A stretch of DNA of 64,000 nucleotides, taken from Symbiodinium natans (taxonomy: Eukaryota > Sar > Dinophyceae > Suessiales > Symbiodiniaceae). Position numbers and translations under genes: made by a program. Shown one piece after another: positions 45,558-58,200 of the stretch (within the stretch, counting starts at the first letter, position 1; every line of letters begins with the position of its first letter). The notes beneath the pieces were generated by a model that was not told the origin of the DNA, made no database searches, and saw only the letters and a list, made by a program, of their open reading frames with translations. The stretch spans positions 86,001 through 150,000 of the forward strand of contig CAJNDS010002427.1 of assembly GCA_905221605.1 (NCBI GenBank), written 5' to 3'.

Positions 45558-47887
45558 CTAATGATGGGCAGCTCTAGGAAACAACATGAAACAACCGTGA
45601 CAGCAAGCTCAACGCATTATGCGCCAAAGCTGTCTATTCACTTCGTCCTCACGCAAGCGATGCGATGGGCCAAAGGCTTTGATTATTCGAAGTTTCTCCT
45701 TTCGATTTCAGCTCCCAGTTCCTGAAAACTTTGGCGTCGGCATACAAAGAACCTTCTCGTTATCACCATATAACGAACATGTACACACACATATATATAT
45801 ATAATATGTGCACCTGTATCTTGGTATGAACCTCCCTCTCTATTTCGTTTATTCCCTTTCACGGGGTTTGAAAGGGGGGGAGGGGGAATAAACAAAAAAA
45901 TCGGAAGGGCAGGGCTGGTGGAGGGCAGTGCCCCGACCAACCCGCCAACCCCCCCCCCTTCAAAAAAAAAGAAGAACACCTACCCCTGCTTCTGAAGTCA
46001 AGAATCATGTTCTCCCATCCCAGCAAAAACAAGCCGCCTTCCCAACAATTCCAGGTATATGGATATTGGGAACAAAGGATGTCCTTGACCAAAAACAGAA
46101 AGCGAGAGAGTGCGTCACATAGCTATGGGCCTGTTTTTTCAATAGAAAGTGCTGCTTTGCGAGTTTCAAGGCTGTCATTAGCTTCTTATCCGTAGCTCAA
46201 ACTCCAAGCAAACCCGAGGCAATCCCATGTATTTGCTGAGCTCATGACCTGAAGCGGGTGTATGCCTACATCATGAGCTTATAATTGCGAGATGGAACAA
46301 TTGGTCTTTCACCTTAGCAAAACATCAAGGGGGTTGTCTCTCATGTACATGTGCATCCCAGCTTTTTGTGTCTCTATATTTTGGACAGGCCTGGCAAGGG
46401 ACGATACACATACAGAGGTTCCCACCACGTGCCCAGTTTTGCATCTTGCGATCGGATCAGGCTTGTTAGGGTTCCAATTTAGGTATCAGGGACCGGTCCA
46501 ATCCTGTGAGCCACACTGCCCTCCACCTTCTCACTGCACACCCACCTCCACCCACCCCGCACACCCCCAGCTGCCCGCCCCGTCTCTCGTTTTACCTCTT
46601 GTTTCACCTCTGAGGTGCCTGGTTTATACATGAGCCTGCCTGTTACAACAGGCTTCAGACCTGCGGTCTCCGGATTTGGACGAGGCGGGTCGAAATATGC
46701 AATTTCTCAGGGATAAAGCTAAATGAATCATAAAGCCCCGCCTGCCCGACGATTTTCATTGTAAATCATAGTAGTTTTCTTTTTGCTAGGCCTGTCTAAG
46801 GTAATGCAAGTCTCAGTCTGTGGATGTTGCTGTTGCATGGACCAAGGGACCCAACTCTGATTGTGTAACAAATACTTCTGTTTTCCGGCAAAGGTTGCGA
46901 CCTCAGCAAGCAGATCGAATTATCTCTGGCTCGTTTTCGGGCTTGAACTACAGCCAAAACCTTTAAACATATCGAAAAATGTGGCCACCAGGGCGTCCCA
47001 CTCCAAGAAACCGAACTGACCCCTTCAAAGCACAAGTGTCTGTACCCGCCAGCAGGCCTGGCCTTCACTGCAGGATGCACTGCCACAGGTCCCTGGGCAG
47101 CTGGAGTGGGATGAAGCTCCGTCAGCTCTTGCATTTGTTACTTGGCTTATGTTGGCTAGTTCACTGCATGTCCCTGCATGTCATTGCTCACAAAGTGTCG
47201 GCTGGAATTGGGGTTGCGAAAACAGCCAAACCTACCCTTCCAACCATGCTCCACTTCCAACCATGCTCCACCAGGCAAGTTCTCTTCGCCTTGCCCATCT
47301 GCAGCCGGTTCTGTAGTGTCGCCTCCCACACACAGGCAGCAGGGGAATGTCTGGCACTTGGGAGGGCCAAGGTTCAGCTGGGGCAGACATTGTGTACACT
47401 AGTGAGAAGCGTTGCTTCAGCCCTCCGCGCAAAAAAACTCTAAAGAAGCATCTCCCAACATTCCGCCGCAGCCTGGGCATGTGCTCACGCACATGGCAAG
47501 CTGCACTTTGTACTCTGCATCGTAGCACATGCCTCGGGGGGACTGAAGCGGTTGCATCGAGAACGGGCAGCTCCACATGCACACCCTAAGCATCGTGATC
47601 CCTAAGGACGTCTACATGTGCGCAGAGCGTGTATGCACACATATAAAATATGCTTTTGCAGGCATGTGCATCTGCATCTGCTTCAAAAACGATTATATGC
47701 ATCATCTTTGTAATCGTCATTTTTGCACACGTATGGAAGTCTAAGGCGAAAGTTACCATTATGGTTTATGGGGCAGCGGCGAGGGTGCGCCATCTGGGGG
47801 GTGGGAGCTGAAGGGGTGGGCGTAAGGCTCGTTTGAAATTCAATAACCGGGCTTGGGCATGAATTTGACAGTGCTGACTCAAAAGGA

Positions 47888-47949
47888 AAAGCTTGTCCGA
47901 GTGTCTTGAACCTTCCTTTTGAGGAAGATTCAAGACACTCGGACAAGCT
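47888..47949. repeat. Near-perfect 62-base hairpin, 28-bp arms
   Basis: The left arm starts AAGCTTGTCCGAGTGTCTTG and the right arm ends in its reverse complement; one mismatch in 28 pairs, loop TTTTGA. No T-run or gene end is attached, so it is not an obvious terminator; a small foldback element or structured RNA are options. Confidence 0.9.
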
Positions 47950-49965
47950 TGTCTGATGATCTTCAACCTTCAGTCTTCGATTTCGGGCTCGAGTTTCAAT
48001 ACTTCAAGACTTCCGAGGCTGCTTCAAAACTGGAATCTAAAACTCTCAGTGTTGAACTGCTTTCGGAAATTGAACTAAATTCTTTGATCAGTTGGGGGCG
48101 GGGGGGGGGGGAAGTGGAGCGGCCTTTTTGGACTGTAAACAGAGGTGTTAAGGGGGCAGCGAAAGGGCCTTGTATGCGTACATGTGATGTGTCTCTGTGT
48201 CTGCATATGCACGAGCTGCCGGCGCACCGGCAAAGAGCAGGGCAACAGCAACGCTTGGCAAAAATGAGGAGTAGGGGCCATTTTCCAATGAGTGCGCAGG
48301 CCACCAGACAAACCCCCAACAATGGATGCCACACGACCTTTATCACCGTAACCCCCAGGGGCCCCCAGGCCCAGGCCCATGCTTCCCTCCCTTGCAGAAG
48401 CAGACTCTGGGAGCCCCGCAGGATGGCTGATCCCGGACGCGCGACGGGGCAGAAAGCTCAGAGCACTTCCTTGTTGCAGAGACACATAAACACAAAACAC
48501 GCCTTAAGGGGCCCCGACTCTTCAGCTTCCGGAAAGGCTCCGGTTTTAGGACATGTTTGGGCCTTGTGAGTGGTTCAGTTCATCTGGACCAGGGAACTGC
48601 CAACACAGAAGGCCTAAAGCTATGATCAAGAACTCACTTGACATTCTGTACCAAAGGCTCGCTGTCTTCTTCTGCCGGGCGTGAAGAGACGGAGGGGTCC
48701 CCCGCTCCCCGCGCCCTGTTCGCAGTCGGTTCAGTGTGACTTTGCTATGTCTCGGAAGGGCCTCACGTTCGTGAAGGTTTTCGTTCCCATGTGCGATAGC
48801 AACAGAAAAACTGAACACATACGAGCTCTCTCTCGCTCACAGAGAATAGACCGCAACTGAGCCCGGAGCTTTCCACCGAGCGTGGACTTCACAGCCTCTC
48901 CTGGCTGAAGCAAAGGGCGAGGCGTGAGCTTCAGGGCGTGAGGTGTGGATGGTTTTAGAGTTTCTGTCGCTTTACGGTTTTTTAGGGTTGAGGGCCACTT
49001 GCTTTCGTTTCAGCCTGTTGCTTCAAAACCTGCAGAAGCATGCTCAGCCCCTCCAGAGTTTCAGCTGCTCACATCACGTGCCTTTGACAGTGGCATTGTT
49101 TAACTATTGGTGGTGAAAGTGAGTTGGGTGTGGCACCGGCCGAATTGTGAACATGATTGTATATACTCTGCACGTCAACGCCAAGGAGCGCTTAGTTTTG
49201 TTCGGGTCGGAATGGCAAGGCAAGGAGAACCTCTTGGATGGGAGGGCAACCCTTTTCTGTGCCTGGCCCTTGTGCAAAGGTGGGGCTCAAACCAGTGTGG
49301 CAAGAGCACACCGACCTCAGTATACCACAATAAGTTCATCCGATCGTGGTCGCCTTAACCCTTCCTCCTCCTAAGTAAACTCCCCTCCGACACAAGCAGG
49401 CTGTTTGTGATGGATGGAACTTGAAAGGAAAGGGGGCTCCGCAACAGGTCGGCTACAAAACCAGGGCAAGCTGGCGTGCTGACATTTGTGAAAAGTCAGT
49501 CCAACCCCTCAGGTTGGCAAGCAAAAGCACCGGCCACAACAAAATGCAGTACTATTGCAGCTACGTTGGCTTCACAATATGCTTTCAGGCCTACCAGACT
49601 CCCGTGTCGGCCTGGCACCACACCCTCGCACCAGGCCTGCGCACGTGCACATTCCAGATGAGCTTCTGGCCAGCACAGACCAAAACACACTTATTAAGGT
49701 TTCTGCACAGATTTGCACACGCTCTATCGGCCTTGCAGCTGTAAAGATTGGCATCCGCTGGACATGGCAGTGCCCCGCTGACAGCCTTGCACGAGGCAGA
49801 GTGGGGGGTCCTTTCATCATCTTTATCCGCCGAGGCCGGAGGCCTGAGGTGTCTAGGGAACCTTCTAAAGGTCTACCCACCACTAACCCCTACGTCTTGG
49901 TAGCATTACTGCTCGTTAAGATGCGCGGCGAGCCCGCGGACGACGTGGCGGGTTGATGTGAAACT

Positions 49966-49967
<2 letters not shown>

Positions 49968-49999
<32 letters not shown>
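49968..49999. repeat. Poly-C tract, 32 bases
   Basis: Thirty-two consecutive C, the longest homopolymer in the window. Confidence 0.95.
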
Positions 50000-50000
<1 letters not shown>

Positions 50001-50332
50001 CCACCTCCCCTTATTCCCGTAGCGCCTAGTGAACCCTGAATTTGCCTCGGTACCCTTGCCGAGGCGGCCTCGCGCTAGCGGTGAATTATGTCGGATCGAA
50101 TTATGTCGGAGCAAGTTGCAGAGCAACATTTCGGAGCATCCGAAAGGTTGTGCCATGTTGTATCAAAAGTAGGGAAGATGCGAGGATAGCCTGGGCCCAT
50201 GTGAAAGCCCCGATATTGAACTCCAGCTGCCATCCACAAAACTGCTATCGATGCAACGTATTCCGGTATGGCCTGATTCGGCTGTTTAAATCCAAGCCTT
50301 ATCTTTGAAGTTCGTTCCATATCGTTCAATAT

Positions 50333-51560
50333 TTAACAATGGCTCGAACGAGTCGAACAAGTAGGCCTGCCTTCTCTGTCTCTTGCGCCCCCACACGTTT
50401 TGCCCTCTCCCGAGCTTCTTGCTTCCGAGGCCTTCGTGTTGCCAGCCAACTCACTGGCCTCGCTTGGGCTTTCTGCACGAAACAAAAACTCTCTGTGCTC
50501 TGGAGGCACCCTGAGTGAAGATGATTGAAGTTCATCCAGCCTGTATTCAACACAGAGCAACTTGTCATGAAAGCAACCTCGCGACATCTCGCGATCTCTT
50601 CTACAGTTCCCAGGTTTCTGGGCCAGACGCAAAGGCTGCCTTGGACTTCGCCTGCCGCACCGCCCTGACGCCTGGAGGGGCGGAAGAAAGCTTCGTAAGC
50701 AAACTTCAAATGCAGGGACAAAGTGGCGGTTGCTGGGCTCCGGGCTTCGATCAGGAGAGAGGAGGAGCCCCAGGTTTGCAACCTTGAGTCAAGATGAGTC
50801 AAGGTCGGGTACTACATTCTCCAAGCCCAAAGGATGCTCGAAAACTCCTTCTACCTAAAGCTCGCCTCCACATCCCTGAGCCCTGCGTATTGCTCGGCAC
50901 GGAGCCTGGACCAACGTGTAGCCCTTGCGTGACTGAAGCATGTCTTCGGTGAGCTCCTGCCCCCCCAGGCCCAAGCACAAACTCAGCCCATTCCGGGGAG
51001 TATTCTTCGAAATCATGTTTTTGAATTTTGCCGGCCCCTATGGGCCATTACGTCACGACAACTGGCGCACAGCTTTTGCCCGCTCCTGTCCGCGGCTGTT
51101 GGGGTCGGTGCTGTCGTCGAAGAGCCATACTCCACTGCCCTGCGGTGAAGGATGCCACGAGATGTCATAGAGTGCCCCAAACCGCTCGACAACACCATTG
51201 TCAATTTCTTGATGTCACACTTTGGCTGGCTTTGCCAGCTTGAAAGCAATGGATGCTCTCTGCGAGTATTCTGGGACGAGGTCGCCCTTCGTCGTGCGTC
51301 GTCTCTGCACCCAGCCAAGGCCCTTCAAACGAGGAAACTGTGGAACTGCCGACCACCTTGGATTTGAGCAGCAGTCGGTTCCTGGCTTGCCCTGGCATGC
51401 GGCAGTCGATCAGTGCCAACATGTGCCCAAAACCAAGTCTAGGCCTGAGCTGACGCAACAGCAACGCCTTGCCAAGATTTGGCACGAATCGAAGTACAAA
51501 AACCAGCTTCGAACTCGAAACCCCAAATGGCCCGAAGCGACCTCCCCTTACTGCCACGAG
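50333..51560 (-). pseudogene. Broken minus-strand coding segments with frame changes and an in-frame TGA
   Basis: Protein-like stretches follow one another on the minus strand: RQLRPRLGFGHMLALIDCRM (about 51470-51400), RTTKGDLVPEYSQRASIAFK (about 51300-51240), then after an in-frame TGA (about 51208) EIDNGVVERFGALYDISWHP and GSGVWLFDDSTDPNSRGQER (about 51200-51060), LCLGLGGQELTEDMLQSRKG (about 50980-50915), LRAEQYAGLRDVEASF in a shifted frame (about 50910-50860) and LLCVEYRLDELQSSSLRVPP (about 50560-50500). Some shifts may be introns. The TGA falls within otherwise continuous coding sequence, which favours a pseudogene. It lies downstream of the C2/IPK gene on the same strand and could include its unrecognised 3' exons. 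Confidence 0.4.
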
Positions 51561-52274
51561 GCAGATCGTGTTCAGCATCTTCCTCCAAAGATGCATGGCT
51601 TCCGCTTCAACCTTCCAGAGCGAAGCGAAACAGAACCCAAACAGAACCCGCATTAAAAATTGGCAGGGGGGGGGGGGAGGGGGCGGGCCTGAAACATAAA
51701 CTTCCAAAACCCGAACTCGGATCAGTCCCACATCATCCCACATCCATAAGCCTTGCTGTCCTCCACGGTGTGGCAGACTGCCGGGAGCATAAGGTCCTGG
51801 GCCGTGGAGTACCATGAGCCCCAATAGGGGCAATGCGCGTAGTCGCGTAGTGGGGACCTTACTGGGACCTTCGGGGCTCCACATTTAAGTCAACGAGCAA
51901 CGCATTCGAGTGTGAACTTGTAATTCTAATCAGATGCTTCCAGTTCCTGCCCACTTTGGCGTGCAACACCCAAGAAAGCAAAGCCCTGAAAACCGAACGT
52001 CCGTCACAAGCTTTCCATCTTCACCGCCTCAGAAAGATCTCAGAACATTGTCACCCAGCTTCGGGCGGAAAATCCATGGCCTTTTCCGAGCCTACGATGG
52101 CCTCACGAGGCAGCGGTGCAAAGCTTGGCTGTGTCAACGCGCGTCCTTGATTCTCTTACTGATTACTGTGCTGTAGACTGACTGCAATTGAAATTGGCCG
52201 AAAACACTCTCAGATCCTGTCTGTCGGATGTGTAGCAGCTTCTAAGAGAATGGCACAACATTCTTCTCGCCCAC

Positions 52275-55200
52275 CTGGGGAGAGGCGTGTTCTGGACGCG
52301 CAACTGGAAGCTCGAAAGTCTCGTTCCATTCCTGAGCAGGTCTGTTTTTTGGATTCTCCAAGGGCAACAATGCCTTCCACAAGCATTTGCCGACAAGTGT
52401 AAGACGGTGTAAGACCGTACAAGACTGTACGACTATAAGCTTACAGCGGTCCGCTCTCGGTCCCTTCACATTGCTTTTGCCGAGCTGCCGGGTGCAGGTT
52501 CTTGACCTTGATGCTGGTACCTGAAAAAGTCAAAACATCCGTCATCTCTCCAGGCAATCTGCAAAGGTCCAATGCCGCTGAAGGTCTCTGCTTGAAGCGA
52601 TAGGAGTGATCGTCACTCATCGCAGTGATATGTACAAAGGGATCAGAAAATCCTCCGAGCGCTCGTGAGGAAGCTGGGGAGATCGAGGCCCAGAAGCCAT
52701 CGCACCTCGATTGTAATGTACAAGGAATGTAGCTGCACCGGAATGTAACATGCATGAACCATCATGAACCCAGCGCAAGCCCATCAACACGAGGTAGGCC
52801 GCTGGCACGGGCAAGTTGCTGGCAGATATGACTCGTATCTGCCAGGACCCCTGAAGCCTGGAGCTCGGCTCGTGCCTGTGCAGCTTGTGACAATGATACC
52901 CGGCCCGGGATACGACTACAGCATGCTGGGAGTGGAGTGGTGGCCCGGCATGACTTCGACCGCACCCGGCGCCTCCTCCACCGAACGGAGAAGGTGATGG
53001 TCGCGTTGCCATCCTACTGCAAGGAGCTACTGGCAAGATGCCTGTTTGGAGCAAGGGTCGGTCCCCTCGACTCGTGCATGCCTACAATCCTACAACATAC
53101 AGCTGTCATGTTGTCACTTATCTCTTTCAAGGCTAACATGTGCTTTTTGTACAAAAGAGTCAGAGTGCTTCGAACAAAGGCCTTCGAAGTGCTGGGTTGA
53201 ATCTAGCAATGTACCTCTTATCGCTTTGCAGTGCCTTGATTTGATTGGCCTAAAAGCCCGAACTGAGTTTTGGACCCTGCATCCCCAAGAAAAAAGCAAC
53301 GTTGGGGAGCTGGGTGGCATAGTCTTGGCAAGCCGAGCCTTCCTGAAGGCAAGTCCCTTCCCCAATTTCCCGAAGAGGCAAAACCGGTGGTGAGAACTCA
53401 CAAAGCCAGAGACACAGGCAGTCGCAAGCGGTCTCAAAAACCCAGTATGGACGCCACGCAGACGCCTGCACCCTGGGCCCCACCCGGGGACTAGTAGGCT
53501 TTTGTGTTAACAGCCCCTGTAATCCTGTAACACCCTGGTCGCCTTGCCCACCACAGGTTCTCTCTTGGCGGAAAGCAGTGGCATGGTCGTCTCGGCCATC
53601 TCCACCAAATCAATTGTGACCTGATCCAAGTGGGTCTGCCAAAGGGGGATTCCTTTCTAGGCAGCAAACCATGCTTCGCCCACATGAGCACGCTGCGAAC
53701 TGCCGCACTCTTGCATTGTTTCCCGCCTGGCCCATGAAGTCACTCTCTGTAGCAGAGTCGAAATCATAGACCGCCAATTGCACACGCTGCCAGCCGTGAG
53801 GGTTGCCGAAGCCTCAGAGAGCAGGGGCTCACGGCTCACGATGTGGGGATGGCACCATTCTTGACACCCCCCTGTCAAAAGAAACACTGTCATTCACTTG
53901 CCAAGTAGCGATGGCGGTATGCCCGCACGGCTTCCCATGCCAGCCTTAGGCCATTACTGGGGCAACTCGGACATTCGACGCTAGGCCAGGCAGGCGTGGT
54001 TCAGGCTTCTTGGTGTTCAGAGATGGTCAGAGCACTTCCTTGCAACTTCCCATTGAAACACGACCAACTGCGCTCGGCACCCCACCGGTCGACACCTCCG
54101 ACATAAAGTCGCCAGAAGTGGAGCCTGTCGTTTTGCTCTTCCGGCGTCAGTTCGGGATGATCCCGCAGCGTGTTCAGCTCGGACCTCCAAGCAAATGGCA
54201 GCTCGAGACTTGGACAACGGTATGCGAAAATGGGTCATGCAGCCATGCATAGGAAGTGCAGGCCGCCACAGCCGTCGACCCTTTGCAAACTGTTTGCAAA
54301 TTGAATGGCCTGCCCCAATCGAAGATCTTGACCTTGATGGTGCAAGGATAAAGGATGACCGTGGCATCGCGATTGCCGAAACTTTCAGTGGAGACTGTGC
54401 CGGCTGGGGCGTTCCCAACTCTCCCTTCAAGTTGATGACCGCAAGAAACTCACAGAAGAAACAGACCCTACCAAACCAACTCGGGACGCGGCCAACACTG
54501 ACTTGCGCAACGCGCATTCAGCGGCGCCAAAACCACGACCATCCACGTGGCCCTTTGCAGAGCTATTGGAAGCAGGCGTTGGGGGTTTGTCGTGCGTTTG
54601 GATGTCTTGAACTAATTAGTTCATGGATGCTGGGCGGCCAAGGTAGTTCATGGGCATTCGGCAGAAAGATGTTCGAACGAAAAAGAATTTTGGGCAACCT
54701 AGGCACCAACTGCCCTCACATTGTGCGAGGGGTGCAAGAGGCTGGTGCAGGGCAGGGCCCTCCCTGCAGCGTCCCTCCCCCCCTCCCCTCCCTGACATCC
54801 CAACCATTGCTCCGGAGTAGGTGTGACACGCTGCATGCCTTCGCAAGGTTCAGGGTGCACGTTTTGGGTTCTGTATATGTGTATGTATACATGTTGTGTA
54901 TTTATGAGCCTGAATTATATATGAATCTGCGTGTGCAACAAGACCGCTAAAGTAGGGAATGTCTTGAGGCCCAACACGGCCATTAGCCTCCTGAGGCCCC
55001 CCAAGTGGGTCACGTAGCGCTAATCAGGCTTGCCTCGCTGCTACTGGAAAAGATGCACATGGCGGCTTGAGTCGATGAGATGAGTCGAAAATTTGCTTGG
55101 ATGGAAACGGCAGGAATGCCCCTCGAAAGCCTGGGATTTTCGGGTCAGTTGTCCCATTTGTCGGTCTCACGGCATCACGCTTTTGCGGCAGCACCATCAC

Positions 55201-58200
55201 TTAGTTGTGCAAACATGATCCCGGTCACTTGTGCCCACGTTATTCTGGTCACTTGTCGGGGGTGGAGGTGGGGGTGGGTGGGTGGGCGGGTATTTCGTCG
55301 TGCTGTGATCTCAGGCACAGATGCGGGCATGAGTGACCTGCGAGGACGCAAGTGTGGGCATGCTCCATGGCCGCACCAAAATGCGAAAACCGAAACCATG
55401 CTCGTTGGGGCTGTTGCTTGTTCCTTGCCGAAGACGTCATCAAAGCCGAGCGCGATGGAGCTGCCAATCCACTTCCTCGTGTTCCAGGTTCAGCCGTCCG
55501 GGCTATGTTCTCAGAGACGTGCTGCGAAGCTATGATAAAAATGCTCCTTACCCATACAAGACTCTACGGAACCCAAACCCTGACCGGACCCTGTTCACTT
55601 GAGCCGAGACGCTGAGGGGCTTCGCACTTCCGGCAAGCCATCGCCAGCTGCACCAACCTTTGTTCGAGGCTGCACATCACATGACGTGCACATATTCTTC
55701 CCACCTAGTACCATGAAGTTGCAACACCATTGGTGAACCAAAACATGGAAACAAAACCTGCCGGCCTCCACCCGCCCTCTCGAGGGCTGTAAATCTGAGA
55801 TCTCGAATCGGGCCGGGGCTGAAGTTCAGGGTGCAGGTTTAAGGTCTGAGGCAAGGTTTTGGGTTCATGGTTTCGTTGCAAAGGGCTTAGGGTACGTCTG
55901 AAGGGTTTCGGGCTCAGGTTTGCAATTTTACATTTTCAAGATTGAGGGGCATAACGGCGCAAGCGCAGACATGCCTTTCACACGCCCACCACATTTCTGC
56001 AAAAAAATCACCAGCCAAAAGCACAACTGCCAAAAACATCTCCCGCCCAATGTTTGCAAGGATGTTTGCAATCAACCAAACATGACGAAAGCTGGAGTTC
56101 CAGCACAACATGCGTCACAACCAAGCCCCATGGCTTTGGGGACGAAGGATTGTTGAGGCTTCACCGAGCACCTCCAAACCGTGCGCACCATCACGGAAGT
56201 ACAGGTTTAATGGGTGGTAACAAGTATCGACAGTACCAATTGGAAATTGCGTGGAGGGTGTATCACCAGCCCAGTGCAGCCAGCAACTGCTTGCAGATCT
56301 CCGACAGGACCACCTGCACACATTCTGGGGCCGTGCTGCCACTAGTGACACCCAATTCGGGTAAAAAGAAGCCTTAGGAGCCCGATTGAACCTACCTCCA
56401 GGAGCTCGGTGCCACAGGGCGCAGCCGGGGAAGCCGGCGCAGCCGGGCTGGGAGCCTGAGGCTCATCGTAGTGGTGCCTTTGGTGTCGAAGTGGACGGCA
56501 GTATGCACATCTCAACGGCAAGAACTGATAACGCCCTGCTTCGGTTCGCTTGGCATGTCTTGGCATGCTGACGGCGACCCTGCAACAATCAGCATGCATG
56601 TCGCAAACCAAATCTTTGGCAAGGCGCATGTCCAGAAAGTGCATGAAGATCTCTGCAGACGGCAATCTCTGCAGCATCAGCCGCCGCGCTTTCTTCTGGG
56701 TTGACTTGCTGTGGCCCTCCTCACCTGGTGCGGAACCTACTCATGGTAGCCCTGGGAACCCGGATCGAGACTCAATGTTGCGTGAACTTACCTGGGCATA
56801 CTTTGGGTTGCATGGCTTCGCGTACCACCGGCCTCCGAAGTCTAGAAGTGGATCCATGGAGATCAGCGCCGGGTTCTGTCCGTCGAAACCTTCGAGCCGG
56901 AATCCCTCTGCCTCCCAGCACTTCTTAGGGGCGCAGGGTTTCAAAGTCAGCTTCAAGGGTCGCTCACCTTGCTTTTTGCGCCCTTGACATATTGTTCACT
57001 GGAGTCCGAAGGAACGAGCTTGCTATGAAAGTGTCCGGCTATGCAAAGCCGATGCTGGATCTTGACTTGAAGCTGGCATTAGGAGCAGAGACGAGCAGAG
57101 CGCAGGCGAAAGATGCCCTGTTCTTCACTTCGACCAAGGGCGGCCGTTTGTCTCCGTAAGCCCTCGAACTCCCACGTCAAGCTCCCGAGTTCAGGATGAT
57201 TCGGGAGCCCTAGCGGTCACAGTCCCACGGTCTTGTTGGTGTCCCGAACCTGAAACCGGACTTTCAATACCTTCATGTTTATATCCACCAGCATTTCGAG
57301 CTGGAGCCTGGGAGTTCGTGTGTTCGTCGATGAGGCCCTGACGAAGTGCCGCCAGCCGTGATTTCCCCTTCCAGTTGGCTGCAGCGGTCTTCTCACCGAC
57401 CTGTTTAGGACCGACAGCGCTGGAAACCGTGCAAACACAGACATTCCAGGCATGTCGGGGCATTTCAACTCTCGAGAGCTACGGGTGTTCCGGAGAATTG
57501 CGGGCAAGAGGTTTAACAAAATGCTTCCATGTGTAAAAGGTTGTTTCCGCAGAGCATCAACGAGCCAATCTTTTGGGGTTTCAGGGCATCGGGTTTGGGA
57601 GTTCTTCCGCGGCCAGAACCTTGATGTCCAGCAACCGCAAGCCAGCCCGGCGATGGCGCAGGTTTTCGAGAACCTCGAAAAGACATCTCAAAATAGCATT
57701 CCACAAGATTTATATAAAGTCGAAGTGGCCAAGGAACCAGAAGCTGCAGTTCAGAGCCCTCTTCGCCCTCTGCAGTGGTTTCGAGAACACCAGCATACTC
57801 GAACATGAAGCTGAGGAGCCTCGGCGCAACTCGGTGCAAGCTGGCGTCACTTGTGTCTCCCGCGTCACTGCCACTGCGTGTCATGCCACAGAAAGGGGTC
57901 ACTGTGTCAGCAATTTGCTTCGAATAAGGGCTAGTATGATGCAACAGAGTGCCGGAAGCATAATGAGGATCGGGGACAGGCGATAAATAGACCTGCACAC
58001 CACTGTACACTAGCGCAGCAAAGCTTAGGTCGTGGGGCAGAGTTTAAGGCTTAAGAGAAACAAATGAGAGACCATACGAAACAAGTTTGAGAAAAAATTT
58101 GACTGAGCCCGAGCCCATCCCAGGGGCATCTGCATCTCCCCGGTCGAACTTCTTCCCAGCTTCAAGCACTTCTCGTAGAACTGGACCTCGTCCATGGCAC

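Larger units (their letters stand above)
45565..50300. other. Gene-poor stretch between the O-fucosyltransferase-like gene and the next coding segments
   Basis: No exon recognised with confidence; the 5' exon(s) of the O-fucosyltransferase-like gene should lie here. Simple repeats: TA run at about 45787-45812, C10/A9 at about 45950-45970, G12 at about 48100. Short direct duplication of CTTCCAACCATGCTCCAC at about 47242-47275. Longest frame is plus 46979-47443, without a motif. Confidence 0.35.

Noticed and set aside
55576-55610. SL-like sequence (CGGCTCAAG on the minus strand near 55600)
   Set aside because: Only about 14 of 21 bases match, and it lies inside the C2/IPK gene between recognised exons with no intronless frame behind it; chance match is likely.
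57217-57305. Segment with EMLVDINMKVLKVRFQVRDT as an extra C2 exon
   Set aside because: It sits between the IPK exons 57308-57400 and 56792-56911, which join directly in phase within the kinase core, so it is most likely intron.
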